Assembly (NCBI RefSeq): GCF_000719955.1
Contig: NZ_JOII01000014.1
Location: 62,001 to 126,000 of the forward strand
Direction of reading: 5' to 3'
Source: Streptomyces albidoflavus
GTDB lineage: Bacteria; Actinomycetota; Actinomycetes; Streptomycetales; Streptomycetaceae
Length of the DNA stretch: 64,000 bases
The first letter of the stretch is position 1. Each line of letters opens with the position of its first letter. The position numbers and the translations under genes were made by a program. The notes beneath the pieces are model-generated. The model was not told where the DNA came from. It was given only the letters and a program-made list of their open reading frames with translations, and made no database searches. Positions 15,027 through 22,964 of the stretch are shown here, piece by piece.

Positions 15027-15959
15027 GTGAGACATGTGATCGCGCTCGATGTGGGCGGCACGGGAATGAAGGCGGCTCTGGTCGGCCCGGACGGCGAGCT
15101 GCTGCACGAGGCGCGCCGTGACACGGGCCGCGACCGGGGCCCGGACGCCGTCGTGGCCTCGATCCTCGACTTCGCCGACGCCCTGCGCGCCCACGGCCTG
15201 GCCGAGTTCGGCGAACAGGCCGCGGCGGCGGGCGTCGCCGTGCCCGGCATCGTGGACACCGAGAAGGGCGTCGCGGTCTACGCGGCCAACCTCGGCTGGT
15301 CCGACGTCCCGTTGCGGGACATGCTCACCGCCCGTCTCGGCGGCACCCCGGTCGCCCTGGGCCACGACGTCCGTACCGGCGGCCTCGCCGAGGGCCGGAT
15401 CGGGGCGGGCCGGGGCGCCGACCGGTTCCTGTTCATGCCGCTGGGTACGGGCATCGCCGGTGCCATCGGCATCAACGGCGTCATCGAGCCGGGCGCGCAC
15501 GGCTCCGCCGGGGAGATCGGCCACGTCGTGATCCGGCCCGGCGGCATCCCGTGCGGCTGCGGCCAGCGCGGCTGCCTGGAGCGGCTGGCCTCGGCCTCGG
15601 CCGTCTCCCTGGCCTGGGCGGAGGCGAGCGGCGACCCGGAGGCGGACGCCGCCGACTGCGCGCGGGCGGTGGCGGCGGGCGACCCGAGGGCCGTCGCCGT
15701 CTGGCAGGAGGCGGTGGACGCGCTCGCCGACGGCCTGGTCATGGCCGTCACTCTCCTGGACCCCCGCACCCTGATCATCGGTGGCGGCCTCGCCGAGGCG
15801 GGGGAAACGTTGTTCACACCGCTGCGGGCGGCTGTGGAGGAACGCGTCACCTTCCAGAAGCTCCCCACGATCGTCCCGGCGGCCCTCGGGGACACCGCCG
15901 GATGCCTGGGCGCGGGGCTCCTCGCCTGGGATCTACTCGCCACGGAGGTATCCGCCTGA
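15027..15959 (+). CDS. nagK: ROK-family sugar kinase, probably N-acetylglucosamine kinase
   Basis: A 310-residue ROK kinase that phosphorylates a hexose at O6 in the cytoplasm. The ATP phosphate loop is ALDVGGTGMKAALV near residue 6. The catalytic aspartate is in ALGHDVRTGG near residue 113. The sugar-binding HGSAGEIGHV segment and the zinc-binding GIPCGCGQRGCLE motif lie near residues 155-190. The GTG start is set by the dre site and spacing. The stop overlaps the nagA start by 1 nt (TGATG). The pairing with nagA and the DasR-type site favour GlcNAc over glucose as substrate. Confidence 0.88.
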   Translation: MRHVIALDVGGTGMKAALVGPDGELLHEARRDTGRDRGPDAVVASILDFADALRAHGLAEFGEQAAAAGVAVPGIVDTEKGVAVYAANLGWSDVPLRDMLTARLGGTPVALGHDVRTGGLAEGRIGAGRGADRFLFMPLGTGIAGAIGINGVIEPGAHGSAGEIGHVVIRPGGIPCGCGQRGCLERLASASAVSLAWAEASGDPEADAADCARAVAAGDPRAVAVWQEAVDALADGLVMAVTLLDPRTLIIGGGLAEAGETLFTPLRAAVEERVTFQKLPTIVPAALGDTAGCLGAGLLAWDLLATEVSA

Positions 15960-17134
15960 TGGCCGCTCCCGCACGCAAGGTACTGACCGGCGCCCGGGTG
16001 GTGCTGCCCTCCGGCACGGTGGACGACGGCGAGGTCGTGATCGACGGCGCGCACATCGGCGGGAGCGCTCCCTCGGCAGGTCAGGAGGGCGAGGCCGAAC
16101 GCTGGGACCTCTCCGGCCACTGGATCGTGCCCGGCTTCGTGGACCTCCACAACCACGGCGGCGGCGGCGCCTCCTTCACCTCCGGCACCGTGGACGACGT
16201 CCTGACCGGCATCGCCACGCACCGGGCGCACGGCACGACGACCCTGGTCGCCTCCACGGTCACCGGCGAGATGGATTTCCTCACCGCCCGCGCCGGACTC
16301 CTCTCGGAGTTGACCGAACAGGGCGACCTGGCCGGTATCCACTTCGAGGGCCCGTTCATCTCCCCGTGCCGCAAGGGCGCCCACAGCGAGGCCCTGCTGC
16401 GCGACCCGCACCCCGCCGACGTGGCGGCCCTGCTCGACGCCTCCCGGGGCGCCGCCCGCATGGTCACCCTCGCCACCGAACTCCCCGGCGGCCTGGACTC
16501 GGTACGCCTCCTCGCCGACCGGGGGGTCATCGCGGCGGTCGGCCACACCGACGCCACCTACGAGCAGACGGTCGAGGCCATCGACGCGGGCGCGACCGTC
16601 GCCACCCACCTCTTCAACGCGATGCCGCCGCTGGGCCACCGCGCCCCCGGCCCGATCGCGGCCCTGCTGGAGGACGAGCGGGTCACCGTCGAGCTGATCA
16701 ACGACGGCACCCACCTGCACCCGGCCGCCCTGGAACTGGCCTTCCACCGCGCGGGCGCGGACCGGGTCGCCTTCATCACCGACGCGATGGACGCAGCCGG
16801 TTTCGGGGACGGGCGCTACCTGCTGGGCCCGCTGGAGGTCGACGTGGTCGACGGGGTGGCCCGCCTCGTCGAGGGGGGCTCGATCGCCGGGTCGACCCTC
16901 ACCCTGGACCGGGCCTTCCGGCGCGCCGCGCTGGTCGACAAGCTCCCGGTCGACCAGATCGTACGGGCGCTCTCCGCCAACCCCGCCCGCCTGCTCGGGC
17001 TCGACCACCGCATCGGCTCGCTGGAGCCCGGCAAGGACGCCGACCTCGTCGTTCTCGACGAGGGGTTCGAGGTCAAGGGGGTTCTGCGCCACGGGGACTG
17101 GGTTGTTGCTCCGCAGGTGGCGGCTGCTGCCTGA
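15959..17134 (+). CDS. nagA: N-acetylglucosamine-6-phosphate deacetylase
   Basis: A 391-residue amidohydrolase that removes acetate from GlcNAc 6-phosphate, giving glucosamine 6-phosphate. Landmarks in order: metal motif PGFVDLHNHGGGG near residue 60, HFEGPFISPCRKGAH near 130 with the metal-binding E, VGHTDATYEQ near 195, THLFNAMPPLGHR near 217, and the catalytic D in AFITDAMDAAGF near 275. A C-terminal small beta domain ends in LEPGKDADLVVLD. The ATG overlaps the nagK stop, so the two are translationally coupled. Length and motifs are complete. Confidence 0.95.
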   Translation: MAAPARKVLTGARVVLPSGTVDDGEVVIDGAHIGGSAPSAGQEGEAERWDLSGHWIVPGFVDLHNHGGGGASFTSGTVDDVLTGIATHRAHGTTTLVASTVTGEMDFLTARAGLLSELTEQGDLAGIHFEGPFISPCRKGAHSEALLRDPHPADVAALLDASRGAARMVTLATELPGGLDSVRLLADRGVIAAVGHTDATYEQTVEAIDAGATVATHLFNAMPPLGHRAPGPIAALLEDERVTVELINDGTHLHPAALELAFHRAGADRVAFITDAMDAAGFGDGRYLLGPLEVDVVDGVARLVEGGSIAGSTLTLDRAFRRAALVDKLPVDQIVRALSANPARLLGLDHRIGSLEPGKDADLVVLDEGFEVKGVLRHGDWVVAPQVAAAA

Positions 17135-17234
17135 TCCGGTGGGGTGGGGCTGCGCGGGCGGCGGCTGAGGGGCTGCGCGGCCTGAGCCTGCGCGCCCGAG
17201 CTTCTTCACCCACGGCGCCTGGACGGGCTTGTTG

Positions 17235-17255
17235 CACATGCCGTAGCGGCATGTG
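17235..17255. promoter_or_regulatory. Inverted repeat upstream of the MerR gene
   Basis: A perfect 9-bp inverted repeat with a 3-nt spacer (CACATGCCG, TAG, CGGCATGTG) lies 38 bp before the MerR-family start. Position and size fit an autoregulatory operator; it could also be a weak hairpin ending nagKA. Confidence 0.6.
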
Positions 17256-17293
17256 GTGGGGTCGGGGCACCAGCACGAAAGGCTCCGTCTGCG

Positions 17294-18199
17294 ATGTACC
17301 CCTCCCTCACGCCTCCCCGGCAGGTCAAGATCGGTGATGCCGCAGCGTTCGCCGGGACCACCCCGCGCGCCATCCGTCACTACCACGCGATCGGTCTGCT
17401 GCCGGAGCCCGAGCGCGGCGGAGACGGCCGCCGACGCTACGGCTACGACGACATGATCCGCCTGCTGTGGATCCGCAGGATGGCTGATGCCGGTATCAGC
17501 CTGGACGACATGCGGGCCGCCTTCGGCGAAGCCCGGGATGAAACCCGGGACGAGAGCGGAGACGGGGCCTCGGACCAAGCCCCGGGTATCGAGTCGGTCC
17601 TGGGCAGGCTGGAGGCGTCCTTGGCGGCGCAGGAGGCCGCCGTCAGACGCCGGCGCGCGGCCGTCCAGCGCCTGCGGGCGGTGGGCAGTCCGCTGGGGCT
17701 GCTCTCCGAACTGGTCACGGACCGGCTCAGCCCCCTGCCCCCGGGCGCGTTGCGCCCTTCCGACCTCGACGCGCTGCTGGTCACGGAACGGATCTGCGGG
17801 CCGCTGGGCGCCGCGATCCAGGCCAGCGCGTTCATCGTGCTGGCCACCCATCCCGATCTGCGGGCGGAGGACGACCGTCTTGAGGCGGCCGAGGCCGCCC
17901 TCGACGACGGCGTCGCACCCGACGACCCGCGTGTCGAAGCGCTGGCCGTCCAGCGGTGCGCGCACCAGATGGCCCTGGATCAGGCCATCGAGGCAGCGGG
18001 GCTCGAAGCGGCCGAGGCGAAGATCCTCGAAACCTACGACGCCGGCCTGACCGGGGAGGAGGGCAGAGAGATGAGCGCCGCCACAGCGGTCACCAAGATG
18101 CCTTACGACTTCTCACCCGCCCGGATGCGCTGCCTGGAACTCGCCGGACGGCTCTTCGGCGAGGCCCTTGCCGACGCCCACCCCGCAGACGGTTCTTGA
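17294..18199 (+). CDS. MerR-family transcriptional regulator
   Basis: A 301-residue regulator. Residues 10-75 form the winged helix-turn-helix of MerR proteins (KIGDAAAFAGTTPRAIRHYH, then GLLPEPERGGDGRRRYGYDD). A DMIRLLWIRRMADAGISLDD helix and a coiled coil (residues 95-140) follow. The C-terminal 150 residues are a helical, alanine- and acid-rich domain without the cysteines of metal sensors, so the effector is probably not a metal. It lies between nagKA and the AA10 monooxygenase gene in the same direction. A palindrome just upstream may be its own operator. Confidence 0.87.
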   Translation: MYPSLTPPRQVKIGDAAAFAGTTPRAIRHYHAIGLLPEPERGGDGRRRYGYDDMIRLLWIRRMADAGISLDDMRAAFGEARDETRDESGDGASDQAPGIESVLGRLEASLAAQEAAVRRRRAAVQRLRAVGSPLGLLSELVTDRLSPLPPGALRPSDLDALLVTERICGPLGAAIQASAFIVLATHPDLRAEDDRLEAAEAALDDGVAPDDPRVEALAVQRCAHQMALDQAIEAAGLEAAEAKILETYDAGLTGEEGREMSAATAVTKMPYDFSPARMRCLELAGRLFGEALADAHPADGS

Positions 18200-18264
18200 C
18201 CGGGACCTGTCACCAATTTCCGACGCGGCCATTTACTACTCCACCCCCTCGCGCTACAAGTGAA

Positions 18265-18278
18265 TGGGAGCGCTCCCA
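18265..18278. promoter_or_regulatory. CebR box (perfect 14-bp palindrome)
   Basis: TGGGAGCGCTCCCA is identical to the consensus operator of CebR, the LacI-type repressor of cellulose and cello-oligosaccharide use in Streptomyces. It lies 160 bp upstream of the AA10 start, within a less GC-rich stretch suited to a promoter. Confidence 0.9.
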
Positions 18279-18438
18279 CTAGCCCTCGTCATTCCCCCAC
18301 CCCTCCACGCCAGTCCCTCTTGCAGATCGATCGCCGGGCCCGAACGGTCGGCTCCCGCAGCACGGGGCGACGCCCGCGACAGGTCCCGGCCGGTCGGCCG
18401 GTGCTCGAAAGGGAACCTTTCACGAAGGAGACCGACTC

Positions 18439-19386
18439 ATGGCCATCCACTCGATCCGCACCCGGCACACACTGGCCCTGGCCGCGGCAGCGGGCGTTGC
18501 CGCGGCGGTGCTCTCCGTGCCGTCCCCCGCGTCGGCGCACGGCGTCAGCATCATGCCCGGCTCGCGGACCAACCTGTGCTACAAGGACCTGCTCCAGAAC
18601 GGCTCGACCCAGATGCCGTCCAACCCCGCCTGCGCCGACGCGGTACGGCAGACCGGTACCACCCCGCTGTACAACTGGTTCGCCGTTCTGGACTCCAACG
18701 CCGGTGGCAGGGGCGCGGGTTACGTCCCGGACGGCAAGCTGTGCAGTGCGGGCGACCGCAGCCCGTACGACTTCTCCGCGTACAACGCGGTCCGCACCGA
18801 CTGGCCGAAGACGCACCTGACCTCCGGGGCGACCATCCAGCTCAAGTACAGCAACTGGGCCGCCCATCCCGGCAAGTTCGAGGTCTACCTCACCAAGAGC
18901 GGGTGGAACCCGAACCAGGCCCTCGCCTGGGGCGACCTGGACCACCTGCAGACGGTGACCGACCCGCCGCAGAACGGCGGTGTGGGCACCAACGAAGGCC
19001 ACTACTACTGGAACCTCCAGTTACCGCAACGGAGCGGTCAGCACATGCTCTTCATCCAGTGGATCCGCTCCGACAGCCAGGAGAACTTCTTCTCCTGCTC
19101 CGACGTCGTCTTCGACGGCGGCAGCGGTGAGGTCACCGGTCTGGCGGGCGGCGAACAGTCGGCCGCCGAGGTCGAGGCGCTCGGGGCGGACGTCGAGAAC
19201 ACCAAGGCCGACCCGATCCACGCCGCCGGACACACCGAACACGCCGCGGCCGGAGAGGAACTGGCAGCCTCCGGCAACGAGGCGGCCGGCGCCGTGCCCG
19301 CGGTGGTGGCGGGCCTGGGGGCGGTCGTCTTCGCCGGTGGCGCGATGGTCTTCAACCGGAGCCGCCGGACCAGGCAGCACGGCTGA
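18439..19386 (+). CDS. AA10 lytic polysaccharide monooxygenase with C-terminal membrane anchor
   Basis: A 315-residue secreted copper enzyme that cleaves crystalline polysaccharide by oxidation. The signal peptide ends at ASA, leaving His34 as the first mature residue, as the histidine brace requires; the second ligand is His143 in NWAAHPGKF, and ENFFSCSD near residue 215 gives the axial aromatic. After the catalytic domain comes an 80-residue A/E-rich linker, one transmembrane helix (VVAGLGAVVFAGGAMVF) and a basic tail, so it stays on the cell surface. There is no separate carbohydrate-binding module. Codon 195 (19021-19023) is TTA, so translation should need the bldA tRNA. A CebR box upstream suggests a cellulose-type substrate. 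Confidence 0.93.
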   Translation: MAIHSIRTRHTLALAAAAGVAAAVLSVPSPASAHGVSIMPGSRTNLCYKDLLQNGSTQMPSNPACADAVRQTGTTPLYNWFAVLDSNAGGRGAGYVPDGKLCSAGDRSPYDFSAYNAVRTDWPKTHLTSGATIQLKYSNWAAHPGKFEVYLTKSGWNPNQALAWGDLDHLQTVTDPPQNGGVGTNEGHYYWNLQLPQRSGQHMLFIQWIRSDSQENFFSCSDVVFDGGSGEVTGLAGGEQSAAEVEALGADVENTKADPIHAAGHTEHAAAGEELAASGNEAAGAVPAVVAGLGAVVFAGGAMVFNRSRRTRQHG

Positions 19387-19393
19387 CGACCGA

Positions 19394-19421
19394 GGACCCC
19401 GGCGCCGCAGCGCCGGGGTCC
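19394..19421 (+). terminator. Intrinsic terminator after the AA10 gene
   Basis: A 12-bp perfect GC stem (19394-19405 with 19410-19421) and 4-nt loop, followed by TTT, starts 8 bp after the stop. Confidence 0.85.
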
Positions 19422-19550
19422 TTTCCCCGTGCCCCCACCCCCCTTCCGCAGCCCTGCCGCATCGCCTAGGTTTGGCATGATCAGGCCACGAAACCGCAGG
19501 CAGACCCGCCAGCACCCCCGGGCGGGCCAGGGCAGCACAGGGCTGGAACC

Positions 19551-20480
19551 GTGATCCTCACCGTCACTCTGAACACCGCAGTAGACCTGACGTACCACGT
19601 CCCCACCCTGCGCCGACACACCACGCACCGCGTCACGGAGACCCAGGACCGCCCGGGCGGCAAAGGCGTCAACGTCGCCCGCGTACTGGCCCGTCTGGGC
19701 CACCCCACCACGGTCACGGGCTTCGCCGGCGGCCCCACCGGAGTCTGGCTCCGCGAGGCCCTGTCCGGAGAGCCCCACCTCAAGGACGCCCTGGTCCCCA
19801 TCGGCGGCACCACCCGCCGCACCGTCGCCGTGGTCGACGCCGCCGGCGGCGACACCACCCAGTTCAACGAACCCGGCCCCACCGTCACCGCCGCCGAGTG
19901 GGAGGCCCTGAAGAAGGCGTACGCCTCCCTCCTGCCCGGCGCCGAGGCGGTCGCCCTCTGCGGCAGCCTCCCGCCCGGCGTGCCCGTCGGCGCCTACGCC
20001 CACCTGATCCGCGAGGCCCGCTCCGCCGGCGTCCCCGTCCTCCTCGACACCAGCGGCGAACCCCTGCGCCGGGGCATCGCCGCCCGCCCCGACCTGGTCA
20101 AGCCGAACGCCGCCGAACTCGCCGACCTCACCGGCACCCGCGACCCCCGCCACGCCGCCCGCGCCGCCCGCCGCCGGGGCGCCCGCGCCGTGGTCGCCTC
20201 GCTCGGCGCCGAGGGCCTGCTCGCCGAGACCCCGGTGGGCGCCTGGCGCGCCGCCCCGCCCGGCCCGGTCCGGGGCAACCCGACGGGCGCGGGCGACTCC
20301 GTCGTGGCCGGGCTGCTCGCCGGTCTCGCCGAGGGCGCCGACTGGCCGGACCGCCTCGTCCGGGCCGCCGCCCTCTCCGCCGCGACCGTGCACGCCTCGG
20401 CCGCCGGGGAGTACGACGAGGCCGCCTACCGCGACCTGGCCGCCCGCATCACCGCCACCGCGCTGCCCGGGGCCGCGTGA
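19551..20480 (+). CDS. PfkB-family hexose kinase (1-phosphofructokinase / tagatose-6-phosphate kinase type)
   Basis: A 309-residue PfkB kinase starting at GTG (VILTVTLNTAVDLTYHV). The first PfkB signature is GGKGVNVARVLARLG near residue 38. The substrate aspartate region is AVDLTY at residue 11, and the ATP/catalytic signature NPTGAGDSVVAG lies near residue 243. The first residues and overall layout match the LacC/FruK branch, which phosphorylates fructose 1-phosphate or tagatose 6-phosphate. The next gene is a class II ketose-bisphosphate aldolase, so the pair would split a hexose phosphate into trioses. A tagatose-type role fits the upstream SIS protein, but substrate cannot be told from sequence. 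Confidence 0.85.
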   Translation: MILTVTLNTAVDLTYHVPTLRRHTTHRVTETQDRPGGKGVNVARVLARLGHPTTVTGFAGGPTGVWLREALSGEPHLKDALVPIGGTTRRTVAVVDAAGGDTTQFNEPGPTVTAAEWEALKKAYASLLPGAEAVALCGSLPPGVPVGAYAHLIREARSAGVPVLLDTSGEPLRRGIAARPDLVKPNAAELADLTGTRDPRHAARAARRRGARAVVASLGAEGLLAETPVGAWRAAPPGPVRGNPTGAGDSVVAGLLAGLAEGADWPDRLVRAAALSAATVHASAAGEYDEAAYRDLAARITATALPGAA

Positions 20481-20551
20481 CCCCGTAGCGCCGAGCCCGA
20501 CCGGACGCGGCCACCCGGCCGACGTCAGCCGACATCCGCAGGGGGAGAGCC

Positions 20552-21397
20552 GTGCCACTCGTACCGACCGGGGAACTCGTCACCGAAGCGGCGGCCGCAG
20601 GCCGGGCCGTCGCCGCGTTCAACGTCATCACCCTCGAACACGCCGAGGCCGTCGCCGCCGCCGCCGAGGAGGCGGGGCTGCCCGCCGTCCTCCAGATCTC
20701 CCAGAACGCCGTCGCCTACCACGGCCACCGGCTCGGCCCGATCGCCGCCGCCACCGGCGCCGTCGCCCGCTGCTCCACCGCGCCGCTCGCCCTCCACCTC
20801 GACCACGCCGACTCCTGGGAGCTGGTCGAGGCCGCCCCCGCCGAGGGGTTCGGCTCGGTCATGTACGACGCCTCCCGGCTGAACGCCGAGGAGAACCTGC
20901 GCCGCACCGCCGAGGCCGTACGGTTCGGCCACGCCCACGGCCTCTGGGTCGAGGCGGAGCTGGGCCGGATCGGCGGCAAGCCCGGCGAGCCGCCGCTCGA
21001 CGCCCACGCCCCCGGGGTCCGTACCGACCCCGCCGAGGCGGCCGCGTACGTGAAGGAGACCGGGGTCGACGCCCTGGCGGTGGCCGTCGGCTCCTCGCAC
21101 GCCATGACGGAGCGCACCGCCGCCCTCGACCACACCCTGATCGCCGCCCTGCGCTCGGCCGTGCCCGTCCCCCTGGTGCTGCACGGCTCCAGCGGCGTGC
21201 CGGACGAGGAGCTGGCCCACGCGGTCCGCTCCGGCATGACGAAGATCAACATCGGCACCGCCCTCAACCAGGCGTTCACCTCCGCCCTCACCACCCACCT
21301 CACCGACCACCCGGACCCGCGCCCGTACCTCTCCCTGGCCCGCGCGGCGGTACGCGGCCGGGCGCACCACTTCCTGACCGTGCTGTCCGGGGTCTGA
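20552..21397 (+). CDS. Class II ketose-bisphosphate aldolase
   Basis: A 281-residue zinc-dependent aldolase that splits fructose- or tagatose-1,6-bisphosphate. The N-terminus has FNVITLEHAEAVAAAAEEAG. The zinc ligands are in LALHLDHADSWE near residue 86 and in VLHGSSGVPDEEL near residue 210. VEAELGRIGGK near residue 134 and GMTKINIGTALN near 228 bind substrate phosphate. The size is that of the GatY/KbaY/short FbaA group. The GTG start has a GGGGGAG ribosome site. It follows the PfkB kinase by 71 bp and probably shares its transcript. Confidence 0.88.
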   Translation: MPLVPTGELVTEAAAAGRAVAAFNVITLEHAEAVAAAAEEAGLPAVLQISQNAVAYHGHRLGPIAAATGAVARCSTAPLALHLDHADSWELVEAAPAEGFGSVMYDASRLNAEENLRRTAEAVRFGHAHGLWVEAELGRIGGKPGEPPLDAHAPGVRTDPAEAAAYVKETGVDALAVAVGSSHAMTERTAALDHTLIAALRSAVPVPLVLHGSSGVPDEELAHAVRSGMTKINIGTALNQAFTSALTTHLTDHPDPRPYLSLARAAVRGRAHHFLTVLSGV

Positions 21398-21430
21398 GCC
21401 GGCCCCGCCACCGGGAGCGCGTACGCGAAC

Positions 21431-21468
21431 GGCCGGGCCCGCCCCTCGTACAGGGGGCGGGCCCGGCC
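21431..21468. terminator. Bidirectional terminator between the aldolase and CBM35 genes
   Basis: A 15-bp perfect stem (21431-21445 with 21454-21468) and 8-nt loop, with GTACGC/GCGTAC able to extend it. It lies between two convergent genes. Confidence 0.85.
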
Positions 21469-21498
21469 GCGTACCTCAGCGAGTGCCGGTGGCGGGCG

Positions 21499-22458
21499 TC
21501 AGCCCTGCGTGCCTTCCTTCAGCCACAGCTGGTCGAAGTTGGCGTCGCACTGGTTGCCCTCCTCGCAGGAGAGCGTGATGGTGTTGGTGCCCTTGGTGAG
21601 GTTGACCACGGCCCAGGTGTTGACCCACTTGTCGGACCACTCGCCCTCTTCGACATTGGCGAAGTTGTCCATGTTGAGCGGGCGCTCCTGGGCCTTGCCG
21701 TTGACGAGGATCGTGGCGTTGGCGGCCTTGCCGGGGACGCCGTAGGAGACGCGCAGGCTGTAGCCGGCGTCCTCCGGAATGCCGTTGACCGTCCAGGTCA
21801 CCTTGGCGCCGACCTTGTTGAACCCGGCGACGTACGTCCCGGCCTCGGCGCCCTGGATGTCGGAGGCGGTGACGGTGCCGCCCTCCAGCTTGAGGGCCTT
21901 GGCGTCGGTCTTCGGCAGGTCGACGGGCTTGTCCTCCTCGTCGTCCTGCGAATTCTCCTGCTGCTCGTCCTCGCCCTCGCCGCCCCCGGCGTCGGCGGTC
22001 GGCGCGGTGTCCTTGCCGGCCTCGTCGCCCTTGTCGTCGTCGCCGGAGAACATCGTGACGGCGATCACCACGATCACCGCGACGACCACCGCGACGGCGC
22101 CGATCAGCAGCATCCGCGTGTTGGGCCCGCCCGAGCCGGAACCGCGCCCGCCCCCGGGCGCCACCGGCGGCGGCGCCCCGTGCTGCTGCTGCGGCGGCAC
22201 ACCCTGCGGCGCCTGCCCGTAGGGCTGCTGCTGGGGCGGGTAGCCGTACCCGCCCTGCTGCCCGCCGTACCGCCGCTCACCGACGGCACGCACCTGGTTG
22301 TACGAGGAGCGGGGGCCGGGGTAGCCGTAGCCGCCGCCCCCGCCTGGAGGGGTGGCACCGGCCGCCTGCCCGTCGGCGTACAGGTAGCCGAACGGGTCGT
22401 CGCCCTCGGGCGTGCCGTTGTCGCCAGAGGCGCCGTTGTTGCCAGGGCCGGGTGTCAT
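21499..22458 (-). CDS. Membrane-anchored protein with C-terminal carbohydrate-binding (CBM35/6-like) domain
   Basis: A 319-residue protein. The ATG at 22458 (MTPGPGNNG) is preferred because AGGAG lies 10 nt upstream; a TTG 18 bp earlier is weaker. Residues 1-110 are a cytoplasmic, proline-, glycine-, tyrosine- and glutamine-rich disordered region. One transmembrane helix (MLLIGAVAVVVAVIVVIAVT) follows, then an acidic linker. Residues 180-318 form a jelly-roll of the CBM35/CBM6 type with NTWAVVNLTKGTNTITLSCE and a closing FDQLWL strand; such folds bind sugars with calcium. There is no catalytic domain, so it may hold a surface glycan or sense it. Confidence 0.8.
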   Translation of the reverse strand: MTPGPGNNGASGDNGTPEGDDPFGYLYADGQAAGATPPGGGGGYGYPGPRSSYNQVRAVGERRYGGQQGGYGYPPQQQPYGQAPQGVPPQQQHGAPPPVAPGGGRGSGSGGPNTRMLLIGAVAVVVAVIVVIAVTMFSGDDDKGDEAGKDTAPTADAGGGEGEDEQQENSQDDEEDKPVDLPKTDAKALKLEGGTVTASDIQGAEAGTYVAGFNKVGAKVTWTVNGIPEDAGYSLRVSYGVPGKAANATILVNGKAQERPLNMDNFANVEEGEWSDKWVNTWAVVNLTKGTNTITLSCEEGNQCDANFDQLWLKEGTQG

Positions 22459-22964
22459 CCCGTGGTCACTCCTCAAACACGTACCGGAATCGCAGGGTCA
22501 TCGACTCGGCGAGCCTACCCGCTCGAACTGACGCGAAGGGGTGATGTAGCCCTCCCCAAGGTTTCAACTCGCCTACAGCTACGGGGACGTTTGGGTCCCC
22601 GGTCCGGCCGGGGCTGTGCGTGGACTCACCTTCACACCCCTCCCCGAGGGAGAAACGGGAAGAAAAAGGAAGAAAGCCATGGCAGACCTCCACCGCCAGC
22701 CCCAGCCCCGACCTGGCGCACCAGCGCGTCTCCCACCGTCTCCAGCCCGGGGCCGCACCACACTCAACCCGGCCGGCGCTTGAGGCCACTTCTCAAGCCC
22801 GGCCGGCGCTTGAGGCCATCTTTCACCGGCACGGTCAGGACGAAGCCCGGCCACCAACAGCCCGGCCGGCGCTTGAGGCCACCCCACCCCACGCCGGCTC
22901 GGGCCGGCCCCGTAGGCAACGGACCCCAGCCCCGGCGGAACAGCCAAACAAAGGCGGCCGGGCC
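22459..22964. other. 506-bp intergenic region with promoter and repeats
   Basis: The side next to the CBM35 gene (about 22480-22620) is less GC-rich and should hold its promoter. The rest contains three copies of the dispersed 23-bp repeat and no credible gene. Confidence 0.55.
22766..22881. repeat. Dispersed Streptomyces intergenic repeat, three units
   Basis: Units at 22766-22788, 22796-22818 and 22859-22881 share the core CCGGCCGGCGCTTGAGGCCA. The first two are 30 bp apart and the last pair 63 bp apart, nearly the 61-bp spacing at 14817-14900. The sequence between the last pair also resembles that between the earlier pair. Confidence 0.78.

Noticed and set aside
15278..17965. 895-codon - strand open frame
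   Set aside because: Antisense shadow of nagK, nagA and the MerR gene, which have complete family motifs.
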